DNA of 16,484 nucleotides from UBA6049 sp965662345 (GTDB lineage: Bacteria; Bacteroidota; Bacteroidia; Flavobacteriales_G; Salibacteraceae): positions 1-16,484 of the forward strand of contig CBFIHE010000041.1 of assembly GCA_965662345.1 (NCBI GenBank), written 5' to 3'. A model generated the notes under the pieces. It did no database searches, was not told where the DNA came from, and saw only the letters and a list, made by a program, of their open reading frames with translations. The position numbers were made by a program, and so were the translations under genes. The stretch's first letter is position 1. Each line of letters begins with the position of its first letter. Below, piece by piece: positions 6,568 to 13,384 of the stretch.

Positions 6568-7112
6568 TGATAGAGGCCGAGAAGAAAAGGCGATCCAATG
6601 TTATAGAGTATTTGCTTTACATGTTTCATCAAGAAGATGTAATACGTGGATGCCAGATGAATTTGGAATGCCTTGAAAAGCGTTACCTAACTCCTTTAAA
6701 GATAGATGGTGATGCCCGCAAGGAGCAACTTGCCTGGTACAAACAGGTAGTGGAGTTAATGGAACGCGAAAACATAGAAATTCAAGGCCACTTAGAAGAG
6801 GTTTTGGAAATAATTGGGGAGCTAAGCTATGTTCATACCCTCTTGCTTGATAAGCTAAAAGATGATGACTACCGCCAGCGTTGGGAAGCGGCTTATCCCA
6901 ATATAGTAGAGTTAAAAGAACGTACAGAAGGCGCTTCATCTAATCCCATTGAGTTGTGCCTTAACGGAATTTACGGTGTAATGGTCTTAAGGATGCAGAA
7001 GAAAGAAGTAATACCAGAAACAGTACGAGCAATAAAAACATTTACAGATTTATTGAATCTTTTAGGCAAACGTTACCACGAGATACAAGCAAGAAACTCT
7101 AGAGAGAGCTAA
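6567..7112 (+). CDS. DUF4924 family protein
   Basis: The 181-residue product matches my memory of DUF4924, a Bacteroidota-specific family of unknown function. The opening EKKRRSNVIEYLLYMFHQED (4-23) with conserved EYLLYM and the QEDxIR segment is the family hallmark. WYKQVVELMERENI, the GHLEEV segment, the HTLLLDKLKDDDY part and YGVMVLRMQKKEVIPET fit the rest of the profile. It is predicted soluble and almost all helical, with no signal peptide and no obvious catalytic motif. The TAATG overlap with the OmpH-like gene shows translational coupling. Coupling to a periplasmic chaperone-like gene hints at an envelope or growth role, but this is only guilt by association. Confidence 0.88.
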   Translation: MIEAEKKRRSNVIEYLLYMFHQEDVIRGCQMNLECLEKRYLTPLKIDGDARKEQLAWYKQVVELMERENIEIQGHLEEVLEIIGELSYVHTLLLDKLKDDDYRQRWEAAYPNIVELKERTEGASSNPIELCLNGIYGVMVLRMQKKEVIPETVRAIKTFTDLLNLLGKRYHEIQARNSRES

Positions 7113-7265
7113 AAAAGCATGGGTTTAGTGTATTGATAATCAATGGTTGACAAAATAAAATGAATTTTTTTTGAGAGTGCCACAACTTTTTTCACTCTGC
7201 TAGGTTTCATATATATAGTTTATAAGACTGTTACAGTTTTATAGGTTCGGGTTAATAGGGAAATG
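7113..7265 (+). other. Gene-free stretch with hairpins; long 3' UTR or small RNA candidate
   Basis: No credible coding frame is seen. The stretch holds a small palindrome ATTGAT-A-ATCAAT (7132-7144), a 6-bp hairpin AGAGTG/CACTCT (7174-7198) with a T-rich loop, and a 10-bp hairpin TATAAGACTG-TTA-CAGTTTTATA (7221-7243, one G-U pair). A strong terminator follows at 7266. It may be the trailer of the ompH-DUF4924 transcript or a separate small RNA; no full-consensus promoter is present inside. Confidence 0.35.
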
Positions 7266-7298
7266 CCTCCGTTTTCGAATGAAAGCGGAGGTTTTTTT
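7266..7298 (+). terminator. Strong rho-independent terminator, rightward
   Basis: CCTCCG-TTTTC (7266-7276) pairs with GAAAG-CGGAGG (7281-7291), an 11-bp stem with one G-T pair and loop GAAT, followed by seven Ts. It lies 153 nt after the DUF4924 stop, so it ends either that operon or a small RNA. Confidence 0.92.
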
Positions 7299-7304
7299 AT
7301 GTAC

Positions 7305-7330
7305 AAAAAAGGCGGTTGTTACCAACCGCC
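7305..7330 (-). terminator. Rho-independent terminator, leftward, of the porin remnant
   Basis: GGCGGTTG (7311-7318) and CAACCGCC (7323-7330) form a perfect 8-bp stem with loop TTAC; on the minus strand a run of six Ts follows. It lies 26 nt after the stop of the beta-barrel remnant and has been kept although the gene is broken. Confidence 0.9.
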
Positions 7331-7356
7331 TCTCTCGTTGTCTTATAGGTTACTGC

Positions 7357-7641
7357 TTAGAAGCTAATAGCAGCTTCAACCATAACACCGTTGAAAGAGC
7401 CTCCTTCAAAAACGCTTCCTTGCCATCCATCACCAGAATAGTCTTGTTGAACATATTCAATTTTGGCTAAAATGTTCTTTGTGAGAAACCATCCACCGCC
7501 AACGTTAAACCTAGAAATGGTTTGCTCATTGGCATTTTCATTGGCCTCACCAGTTACCAGGTTGTATCTCCCACCTAAGTACACCTTCTCGCTTTCACCA
7601 AATCTGAAGTATCAGTTAAAGACTAGTGAATACCTGTTATG
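7357..7641 (-). pseudogene. 3' remnant of an outer-membrane beta-barrel (porin-like) gene
   Basis: The minus strand encodes about 84 uninterrupted residues ending in the beta-barrel C-terminus NGVMVEAAISF, with alternating strands such as TISRFNVGGGWFL and NILAKIEYVQQDY and a terminal Phe as recognised by the BAM machinery. The frame clearly continues upstream: HNRYSLVFN, then an in-frame TGA (7612-7614), then YFRFGESEKVYLGGRYN. A second TGA follows at 7654-7656 and beyond it the frame no longer looks coding. The 5' part, with signal peptide and most strands, is absent; the promoter and start of the Gfo/Idh gene occupy that place on the other strand. It is best read as a truncated and decaying gene that keeps its terminator. 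The GTG at 7584 is unlikely to be a real start, as no export signal would exist. Confidence 0.8.
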
Positions 7642-7671
7642 AAACTGTTTACTTCAAACAAGTGGGAATAC

Positions 7672-7679
7672 TACATTTG
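7672..7679 (+). promoter_or_regulatory. -7 box abutting the Gfo/Idh start
   Basis: TACATTTG matches TAnnTTTG perfectly and ends 5 nt before the ATG at 7685, implying a leaderless or nearly leaderless message. No clear TTG is seen at -33. Confidence 0.55.
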
Positions 7680-7684
7680 TTACT

Positions 7685-8692
7685 ATGCAAATACGTTTTG
7701 GCATTATCGGGTGTGGCTACATAGCCCATAGACATATAAAACACATCATAGATCACCCAGAAGCAATTCCCGTTGCTGTTTTTGATACAGATTCGCATAG
7801 AATGCATGCATTTGCGGAGCAATATCAAACTGAGGCATACATTAGCTTAGAAGCATTCTTTGCAGTTGACTCAATGGATATAGTAGTAGTGTGTACACCA
7901 AACGGTACGCATGCAGAATTATCTATGGCTGCTATGCGAGCAGGTAAGCATGTATTGGTTGAAAAGCCCATGGCAACATCGTTTGATGATGCAAAGCAGA
8001 TGCAGGCGGTATCAGAAGAAACGGGTAGATTTCTGTATGTAGTAAAGCAGAATAGGTATAATCCTCCAGTTCAAGCAGTTAAAGCATTGGTGGAAGAAGG
8101 TAAGCTGGGTGAAATATACTTGGTTAGCCTAAACTGCTTTTGGAATCGCAATAAAGAATACTATCTCAACAGCGATTGGAAGGGAACGAAAGCACAAGAC
8201 GGAGGAACTCTTTATACTCAATTCAGTCATTTTGTAGATATTCTCTATTACTTATTTGGCGAGATTGATGCCGTTTCTGGTAGGGTAATGAATGCAGGGC
8301 ATAGCGCGTTAACAGAAATTGAAGATACCGGTGCCTTTCATTTTCGCTTACAACAAGGTGGCATGGGTAGTCTAACCTTTAGCACGTGTGCGTTTAATAA
8401 AAATATGGAAGGTTCTATTACCGTTTTGGCAGAAAATGCAACCATCAAAATTGGAGGGAAATATCTCAATACCATAGATTATCAAGAGACTAGCGGTTTT
8501 GATATTAAGCACTTACCGGCTAGCAGCCCAGCTAACAACTATGGTTACTACCAAGGAAGCATGAGCAATCATGATAAGGTTATACATAACGTAACTCAAG
8601 CACTCAAGGGTAAAGAACCAATTATGACGGGAGTTAAAGACGGTGTGGAAGTCGTAAAAATTATTGATCAACTCTACGCAGCAGCAAAATGA
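7685..8692 (+). CDS. Gfo/Idh/MocA family oxidoreductase, probably acting on a nucleotide sugar
   Basis: NAD(P)-dependent sugar dehydrogenase of 335 residues, the usual family length. The N-terminal Rossmann fold has FGIIGCGYIAHRH (5-17, GxGxxA type), VVVCTPNGTHAE (67-78) and the signature VEKPMA (92-97) with catalytic-site Lys94. The C-terminal domain has GGTLYTQFSHFVDILYYLFG (173-192), with His182 as the likely catalytic residue. The NRYNPPVQAVKALVEEGKLG stretch and the WNRNKEYYLNSDWKGT segment resemble WlbA/WbpB-like UDP-N-acetyl-aminoglucuronate dehydrogenases, but the substrate is uncertain. The stop overlaps the rdgB start (ATGA), so the two are coupled. There is no surrounding polysaccharide cluster, which weakens any pathway assignment. 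Confidence 0.9.
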   Translation: MQIRFGIIGCGYIAHRHIKHIIDHPEAIPVAVFDTDSHRMHAFAEQYQTEAYISLEAFFAVDSMDIVVVCTPNGTHAELSMAAMRAGKHVLVEKPMATSFDDAKQMQAVSEETGRFLYVVKQNRYNPPVQAVKALVEEGKLGEIYLVSLNCFWNRNKEYYLNSDWKGTKAQDGGTLYTQFSHFVDILYYLFGEIDAVSGRVMNAGHSALTEIEDTGAFHFRLQQGGMGSLTFSTCAFNKNMEGSITVLAENATIKIGGKYLNTIDYQETSGFDIKHLPASSPANNYGYYQGSMSNHDKVIHNVTQALKGKEPIMTGVKDGVEVVKIIDQLYAAAK

Positions 8693-9264
8693 AACTTGTT
8701 TTCGCAACCAACAACATCCATAAACTAGAAGAGGTACGAACAGCACTTCAAGAGATTGAAATCTTTAGCTTGGCAGAAGCCGGTTTTGAAGGCGAAATAC
8801 CAGAGGATCATGATACATTGGAGGCCAATTCTCATCAAAAAGCTTCTTACATTTTGGAACAGACGGGGTTAGATTGCTTTGCCGATGATACTGGGTTAGA
8901 GGTGGATGCTCTAAATGGCGCACCAGGAGTGTACTCAGCTCGCTATGCGGGAGATAATTGCTCGTTTTCAGATAACGTAAATAAACTCCTTCGAGAGATG
9001 CAGGGTAAAGAGATTCGCTCTGCGCGTTTTAGAACGGTGGTAACACTATTGCTAAATGGAGCGATGTATCAATTTGAAGGGGTTTGCGAAGGAGAAATAA
9101 CTCAAGAGACTTCTGGTAGTGGAGGTTTTGGATACGATCCTATTTTTCAGCCCATAGGCTACGATAGAACCTTTGCAGAGCTTGGTATGGAAGAGAAAAA
9201 CCGTATTTCTCACAGGGGATTAGCAGTTCAAAAGCTGGTGGAGTTTTTGAGGAAGATTGATTAA
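8689..9264 (+). CDS. rdgB: XTP/dITP diphosphatase (RdgB/HAM1 family)
   Basis: Cytoplasmic pyrophosphatase that removes XTP, ITP and dITP from the nucleotide pool and so prevents mutagenic incorporation. The 191 residues show all family motifs: ATNNIHKLEEV (6-16, TNxxK type), FADDTGLEVDALNGAPGVYS (64-83) with catalytic acidic residues Asp66-Asp67, ARYAG (84-88), GGFGYDPIF (145-153) and SHRGLA (174-179). Start ATG at 8689 overlaps the stop of the oxidoreductase gene by four bases. A bidirectional terminator follows 3 nt after the stop. It is functionally akin to Maf at the other end of the window, although the two are not in one operon. Confidence 0.96.
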   Translation: MKLVFATNNIHKLEEVRTALQEIEIFSLAEAGFEGEIPEDHDTLEANSHQKASYILEQTGLDCFADDTGLEVDALNGAPGVYSARYAGDNCSFSDNVNKLLREMQGKEIRSARFRTVVTLLLNGAMYQFEGVCEGEITQETSGSGGFGYDPIFQPIGYDRTFAELGMEEKNRISHRGLAVQKLVEFLRKID

Positions 9265-9267
9265 AAC

Positions 9268-9305
9268 AAAAAACCTCATCGAGTCAAGACCCGATGGGGT
9301 TTTTT
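9268..9305. terminator. Bidirectional terminator between rdgB and the 3-hydroxyacyl-CoA dehydrogenase gene
   Basis: AAAAAACCTCATCG (9268-9281) pairs with CGATGGGGTTTTTT (9292-9305) through one G-T pair, with a 10-nt loop. The A-run and T-run on either side let it serve both converging genes. Confidence 0.9.
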
Positions 9306-9328
9306 AAAGCTGTAATAGCGCTATTTAC

Positions 9329-10219
9329 CTACTTTTTAAATGCATCTGCTACAATTAAGTCTTTGGTACCATGTGTCCAAGAATAGAACCCTTCTCCTGA
9401 TTTGATACCTTTCTTACCTGCGGTAACCATATTCACTAAAAGCGGACAAGGTGCATATTTTGGATTTCCGAATCCTTCATGCAATACATTTAGGATGCTC
9501 AGGCAAACATCTAGTCCTATAAAATCTGCCAATTGAAGCGGACCCATTGGGTGGGCCATACCCAATTTCATTACGGTATCAATTTCTTCTACACCAGCAA
9601 CGCCTTCATGCAAACTAATGATTGCCTCATTAATCATTGGCATTAAAATACGGTTGGCCACAAAGCCTGGATAATCATTTACCTCTACAGGTACTTTGCC
9701 AAGCTTTTGGCTCATTTCCATTATGGTGTTGGTGATTTCGTCAGAGGTTGCATAACCGCGAATCACCTCTACCAATTTCATCACAGGTACTGGGTTCATG
9801 AAGTGCATACCAATCACTTTATCTGGTCGATTGGTAACCGCTGCTATTTTTGTAATGGAAATAGATGAGGTGTTACTCGCCAAAATTACGTGGTCTTCTG
9901 TAGCCTCGCTTAGTTGTTTGAAAATGTTCAACTTCAAGTCTACGTTTTCAGTAGCAGCCTCTACCACCAAATCAACATCTTTAACACCCACAGACATGTC
10001 TGTATATGTGGTGATGCTCGCCAACGTGCTAGCTTTATCTGCCTCAGAGATTTTCTCTTTTTTAACCATGCGGTCTAAGTTCTTCTCAATGGTGGCAACA
10101 CCTCTGTCTAAAGAGGCTTGTGCAATATCAATCAAGGCTACTTGGTAACCCGTTTGTGCAAAAACATGTGCAATACCATTCCCCATGGTTCCTGCTCCAA
10201 TTACTGCAACTTTATTCAT
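9329..10219 (-). CDS. hbd: 3-hydroxybutyryl-CoA (3-hydroxyacyl-CoA) dehydrogenase
   Basis: NAD-dependent oxidation of 3-hydroxyacyl-CoA to 3-ketoacyl-CoA, or the reverse, in short-chain acyl-CoA metabolism. The 296 residues match single-domain Hbd/PaaH enzymes (about 280-300). Visible are the NAD-binding VIGAGTMGNGIAHVFAQTG (6-24), the SNTSSIS segment (115-121) with substrate-contacting Ser and Asn, the catalytic IGMHFMNPVPVMKLVEVIRG (136-155) with the His139-Glu151 pair, NDYPGFVANRILMPMINEAI and the C-terminal domain with GPLQLADFIGLDVC and GKKGIKSGEGFYSW. It is a single-gene unit with its own promoter and shared terminator. Whether it serves butyrate-type, phenylacetate or general beta-oxidation cannot be told, as no partner genes are near. 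Confidence 0.94.
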   Translation of the reverse strand: MNKVAVIGAGTMGNGIAHVFAQTGYQVALIDIAQASLDRGVATIEKNLDRMVKKEKISEADKASTLASITTYTDMSVGVKDVDLVVEAATENVDLKLNIFKQLSEATEDHVILASNTSSISITKIAAVTNRPDKVIGMHFMNPVPVMKLVEVIRGYATSDEITNTIMEMSQKLGKVPVEVNDYPGFVANRILMPMINEAIISLHEGVAGVEEIDTVMKLGMAHPMGPLQLADFIGLDVCLSILNVLHEGFGNPKYAPCPLLVNMVTAGKKGIKSGEGFYSWTHGTKDLIVADAFKK

Positions 10220-10268
10220 GAATTTCGTTTTTAGAAAGTGAAAAAATGCTGTTCTATTCTCTTGGGTG

Positions 10269-10296
10269 CAAATGTAAGTCTTCCCTTTAGTACAAA
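10269..10296 (-). promoter_or_regulatory. Promoter of the 3-hydroxyacyl-CoA dehydrogenase gene
   Basis: On the minus strand TTTG (10296-10293) is followed after 16 nt by TACATTTG (10276-10269), a perfect -7 box. The spacer is slightly short. The box lies 49 nt before the ATG at 10219. Confidence 0.55.
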
Positions 10297-10316
10297 CAGT
10301 CTCGTTTAAATGTTCC

Positions 10317-10324
10317 TAAATTTG
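10317..10324 (+). promoter_or_regulatory. -7 box abutting the PF04020 gene start
   Basis: TAAATTTG is a perfect -7 match ending 4 nt before the ATG at 10329, so the transcript would be leaderless or nearly so. The divergent dehydrogenase promoter lies only about 40 nt away. Confidence 0.5.
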
Positions 10325-10328
10325 ATGC

Positions 10329-10685
10329 ATGAATCTACTATTGAAATTATTGGTGAGCAGCCTAGCTGTTATGCTCTCTGCTTTTGTACTACCAGGGGTT
10401 GAAGTTGATAGCTTCATGACAGCCATTGTGGTGGCTGCTGTACTTGGTCTGCTGAATACATTTTTAAAACCGCTCCTAATTGTGTTAACCATACCGGTTA
10501 CCATTCTTACATTGGGGCTATTCCTCATCGTGATCAATGCCTTTATCATACTCATGGCAGACGACTTGGTTTCTGGATTTACAGTGAACGGTTTTCTGTA
10601 TGCGTTGTTCTTTAGTTTTATCCTCAGCATTATAACAGGTGTGCTGGAGGGATTAGCTAAACAAGACGACAAGCAAAGCCGATGA
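10329..10685 (+). CDS. PF04020 membrane protein (phage holin family 4 superfamily, YvlD-like)
   Basis: A 118-residue integral membrane protein with about four hydrophobic helices (roughly 3-22, 28-46, 48-75 and 88-108). The stretch LNTFLKPLLIVLTIPVTILT (42-61), followed by LGLFLIVINAF, is the strong signature of PF04020. Despite the Pfam name, these proteins are widespread chromosomal membrane proteins of unknown function and not prophage lysis genes; nothing phage-like surrounds this one. The gene overlaps the deacetylase gene (ATGA or TGATG depending on which of two adjacent ATGs is used), so both are made together. A charged C-terminal tail (AKQDDKQSR) probably faces the cytoplasm. Confidence 0.88.
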   Translation: MNLLLKLLVSSLAVMLSAFVLPGVEVDSFMTAIVVAAVLGLLNTFLKPLLIVLTIPVTILTLGLFLIVINAFIILMADDLVSGFTVNGFLYALFFSFILSIITGVLEGLAKQDDKQSR

Positions 10686-11587
10686 TGCTCAAAATAGCGT
10701 ATCACTCACTGTACAAACATCCGCTACCCAATAATCACAAATTCCCGATGGAGAAGTATGAGCTTCTACCAGAACAACTGCTGCATGAAGGAACGGTAAC
10801 TCAAGACAACTTTTTTGAACCCGATACTATTTCAGAAGAAGCAATACTGCGTGTGCATGATGCGGAGTACTGGAAGCGTTTGAGTGGATTGGAACTTACA
10901 CCAAGGGAGCAGCGTAAAACAGGCTTTCCTCATTCAGAACAACTCATTCATAGAGAGCGGGTCATTATGCAGGGAACAGTGGAAGCCACAGAGTTTGCAC
11001 TTGAATTTGGTGTAGCCATGAATATAGCAGGCGGAACGCATCACGCCTATACAGATAGGGGCGAAGGATTTTGCCTGCTCAATGATATTGCACTTGGTTC
11101 AATGCATTTGTTGGATTCTGGAAAGGCGAAACAGATTTTAGTAGTTGATTTAGACGTACACCAGGGTAACGGAACGGCCCAAGTTTTCGAAAACGAGCCT
11201 CGTGTTTTTACCTTCAGCATACACGGAGCAAGCAATTATCCGTTGCACAAAGAGCAAAGCGATTTAGATATTCCGTTAGCTGACGGAACGGGTGATGAAA
11301 CGTATTTAAAATTGCTAGATCAGAACCTCAAGGCGTTAGTAGACCGCCTTGAACCCGACTTCATTTTCTTTCAATCTGGGGTAGATGTTTTGGCTTCTGA
11401 TAAACTAGGTAAACTAGGCATGTCTCTTGAAGGATGTAAAAAACGAGATGCCCTTGTTTGGGAAACGTGTAAACGTAACGATATACCTGTGGTGGCGAGT
11501 ATGGGTGGTGGTTACTCTCCTGATATTAAACATATTATAGAGGCACATGCCAACACCTATCGCTTGGCAAATTATTTTTTCTTCTAA
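10682..11587 (+). CDS. Histone deacetylase-like amidohydrolase (class IV / HDAC11-like)
   Basis: Zinc-dependent deacetylase of the arginase/deacetylase fold. Bacterial members act on acetylated small molecules or lysines; the substrate here is unknown. The 301 residues keep the full active site: GGTHHAYTDRGEGFCLLND (117-135) with the His120-His121 pair, DLDVHQGNGTA (156-166) with zinc ligands Asp158 and His160, QSGVDVLASDKLGKL (231-245) with the third zinc ligand Asp235, and MGGGYS (274-279) with the transition-state Tyr278. The N-terminal YHSLYKHPLPNNHKFPMEKY and the short length are typical of class IV rather than AcuC (class I-like) proteins. Two adjacent ATG codons (10682 and 10685) are possible starts; the second gives a one-base overlap with the upstream stop. 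It forms a two-gene unit with the PF04020 protein. Confidence 0.92.
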   Translation: MMLKIAYHSLYKHPLPNNHKFPMEKYELLPEQLLHEGTVTQDNFFEPDTISEEAILRVHDAEYWKRLSGLELTPREQRKTGFPHSEQLIHRERVIMQGTVEATEFALEFGVAMNIAGGTHHAYTDRGEGFCLLNDIALGSMHLLDSGKAKQILVVDLDVHQGNGTAQVFENEPRVFTFSIHGASNYPLHKEQSDLDIPLADGTGDETYLKLLDQNLKALVDRLEPDFIFFQSGVDVLASDKLGKLGMSLEGCKKRDALVWETCKRNDIPVVASMGGGYSPDIKHIIEAHANTYRLANYFFF

Positions 11588-11590
11588 CTA

Positions 11591-11626
11591 AAAAAGCCTC
11601 GCTCATAAAAATGGGCGAGGCTTTTT
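11591..11626. terminator. Bidirectional terminator between the deacetylase and pruA
   Basis: AAAAAGCCTCGC (11591-11602) pairs with GCGAGGCTTTTT (11615-11626), and the loop TCAT-AAAA-ATGG extends the stem by four more pairs to a tetraloop. The flanking A- and T-runs allow use by both converging genes. Confidence 0.94.
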
Positions 11627-11645
11627 ATTGTAAGGCTGTATTGAA

Positions 11646-13268
11646 TTAACCCAAGAAAGGATACTTATAATCACTCACTGGATTAAAAGTTTCTTTCATC
11701 GTACGTGGAGATGTCCAACGTAACAAGTTTAATACAGAACCAGCTTTATCATTGGTACCTGAACCTCTTGAGCCACCAAATGGCTGCTGACCTACTACAG
11801 CACCTGTTGGTTTGTCGTTAATGTAGAAATTACCTGCCGCATGTCTTAGCTTATCTATTGCCTTAAGTGCAGCATATCTATCGTTACTGAAGATTGCTCC
11901 TGTTAACGCGTATTCAGAAGTGTTATCTACTAAATCTAACGTAGATTCCCACTCTTCTGTAGGGTAAACATAGATTGTGAGAACTGGCCCAAATATCTCT
12001 TCAACCATGGTCTTAGATTTTGGGTCTTGCGTTACTGCAATAGTGGGTTGAATGTAGTAGCCCTCAGACTTATCATAGGTACCACCAGTAATTACTTCAG
12101 CATCGCTATCGTTCAAGAAATCGATGTAGCCTGCAATTTTATCAAAAGCACGCTCATCAATTACGGCATTTACAAAGTTGTTTGTGTCTTCTGGAGTTCC
12201 AACTTTAATTTCAGCGACCATGCGTACTACATGTTCTTTAACTTCTGGCCACAAATTCTCTGGAATGTAAGCTCTAGAGGCTGCAGAACATTTTTGTCCT
12301 TGGTATTCAAATGCACCTCTAACCAAATTAGCGGCCACTTGCTGGGCGTTAGAAGATTTATGTACAACTACAAAATCTTTACCACCCGTTTCACCTACAA
12401 TACGTGGGTATGTTTTGTACTTAGCAATATTGTTACCAATGGTTTGCCATAGATGACGGAATACTCCAGTTGACCCAGTAAAGTGCAAACCAGCAAAATC
12501 ACGGTGGTTAAAGATTACGTCACCTGCTGTTGGTCCGTCTACAATAACTAAGTTAATGACACCGTCAGGTAGGCCTGCTGCGCGGAATAACTCCATCACA
12601 AAGTGAGCAGAGTACAACTGAGAATCAGCTGCCTTCCAAATTACCGTGTTACCCATTAATGCTGGTGCCATTGGTAGGTTACCTGCAATAGCGGTAAAGT
12701 TGAATGGAGAAATAGCAAAAACAAAACCTTCTAATGCTCTGTGCTCCATTCGATTCCACATCCCGTCTGGACTCTGAGGTTGCTCTGCATAAATCTGAGT
12801 CATGTACTCTACGTTGAAACGCAAGAAATCTGCAAATTCACAAGCTGCTTCAATCTCTGCCTGATGTACATTCTTACTTTGAGCCAACATAGTAGAGGCA
12901 TTCAAGCGGTTTCTCCACGGACCTGAAAGTAAATCAGCAGCACGTAAGAAAATAGCTGCACGATCTTGCCAAGGCATGTTCTCCCAGGCAGATTTGGCAT
13001 TCAATGCAGCTTCTACTGCTTTTTCAACCTCGGCTTTGCCAACGTAATGAGCCGTTCCAATTTGATGTTTATGATCGTGCGGAGGACTTAGAGGTTTGGT
13101 ATCATCTGTTTTGATGTCCTCTCCGTTTATTACGCTTGTTACATCAATGTGACCATTATATAACTCACGATAGGTGTTCAACAAAGATTCGCGCTCTTTA
13201 GAACCTGGTTCGTAGTTTCTTACTGGTTCGTTTTTGGCGGTGGGGACTTTAAAAAAAGCGTTAGCCAT
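11646..13268 (-). CDS. pruA: L-glutamate gamma-semialdehyde (1-pyrroline-5-carboxylate) dehydrogenase, ALDH4 type
   Basis: Second enzyme of proline catabolism: NAD-dependent oxidation of glutamate semialdehyde to glutamate. The 540 residues equal the length of the stand-alone, mitochondrial-like ALDH4A1 group rather than bifunctional PutA. Visible are the N-terminal NEPVRNYEPGSKER (13-26), the cofactor-binding ISPFNFTAIAGNLP (186-199), GLHFTGSTGVF (260-270), the catalytic-base region VGETGGKD (291-298) with Glu293, and QGQKCSAASR (323-332) with nucleophile Cys327. VGQQPFGGSRGSGTNDKAG near the C-terminus is the ALDH4 signature. The proline dehydrogenase gene is not adjacent. It has its own promoter and a palindrome at the predicted transcript start, so it may be repressed or induced by a regulator, plausibly in response to proline (inference). 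Confidence 0.95.
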   Translation of the reverse strand: MANAFFKVPTAKNEPVRNYEPGSKERESLLNTYRELYNGHIDVTSVINGEDIKTDDTKPLSPPHDHKHQIGTAHYVGKAEVEKAVEAALNAKSAWENMPWQDRAAIFLRAADLLSGPWRNRLNASTMLAQSKNVHQAEIEAACEFADFLRFNVEYMTQIYAEQPQSPDGMWNRMEHRALEGFVFAISPFNFTAIAGNLPMAPALMGNTVIWKAADSQLYSAHFVMELFRAAGLPDGVINLVIVDGPTAGDVIFNHRDFAGLHFTGSTGVFRHLWQTIGNNIAKYKTYPRIVGETGGKDFVVVHKSSNAQQVAANLVRGAFEYQGQKCSAASRAYIPENLWPEVKEHVVRMVAEIKVGTPEDTNNFVNAVIDERAFDKIAGYIDFLNDSDAEVITGGTYDKSEGYYIQPTIAVTQDPKSKTMVEEIFGPVLTIYVYPTEEWESTLDLVDNTSEYALTGAIFSNDRYAALKAIDKLRHAAGNFYINDKPTGAVVGQQPFGGSRGSGTNDKAGSVLNLLRWTSPRTMKETFNPVSDYKYPFLG

Positions 13269-13304
13269 GATTTTAAAAATTTAAACTGTTCGCATTCTAA
13301 ATAT

Positions 13305-13324
13305 CGTTTACCTAATTGTAAACG
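13305..13324 (-). promoter_or_regulatory. Perfect palindrome at the predicted pruA transcript start (candidate operator)
   Basis: CGTTTAC (13305-13311) and GTAAACG (13318-13324) are perfect 7-bp inverted repeats with a 6-nt spacer. The element begins about 6 nt after the pruA -7 box, so it covers the first bases of the transcript, where a repressor would block transcription. As RNA it would make a weak 7-bp hairpin. Confidence 0.5.
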
Positions 13325-13329
13325 GAGGC

Positions 13330-13337
13330 CAAAGGTA
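13330..13337 (-). promoter_or_regulatory. -7 box of the pruA promoter
   Basis: The minus strand reads TACCTTTG, a perfect -7 match, 61 nt before the pruA ATG. No TTG lies at -33. The leader between them would be about 58 nt. Confidence 0.55.
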
Positions 13338-13384
13338 ACAATACCTTAGGGTCTTTGGGTTGATTAAATGATCTAAGCTGGAGG

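Noticed and set aside
6601..6939. Open frame of 112 codons on the minus strand inside DUF4924
   Set aside because: It opposes a well-supported gene and its product has no coherent domain; a codon-use shadow.
7242..7252. tRNA-like GGTTCGGG segment
   Set aside because: No acceptor stem, anticodon arm or matching T-stem surrounds it.
10329..10685. Prophage lysis gene (holin) suggested by the family name
   Set aside because: PF04020 members are ordinary chromosomal membrane proteins; there is no endolysin, tail, terminase or integrase gene near.
10316..10705. Open frame of 129 codons on the minus strand opposite the PF04020 gene
   Set aside because: The plus-strand product has a strong family signature; the reverse frame is rich in Ser, Thr and Asn without structure.
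12027..12452. Open frame of 141 codons on the plus strand inside pruA
   Set aside because: It lies wholly opposite a clearly functional ALDH4 gene, with no promoter of its own and no recognisable protein motifs; it is a shadow of the coding strand.
5895..13324. A shared operator, since both the ompH and pruA upstream palindromes have GTTTAC/GTAAAC arms
   Set aside because: The spacers differ (2 versus 6 nt) and so do the positions relative to the promoter; two cases are too few to claim one regulator.
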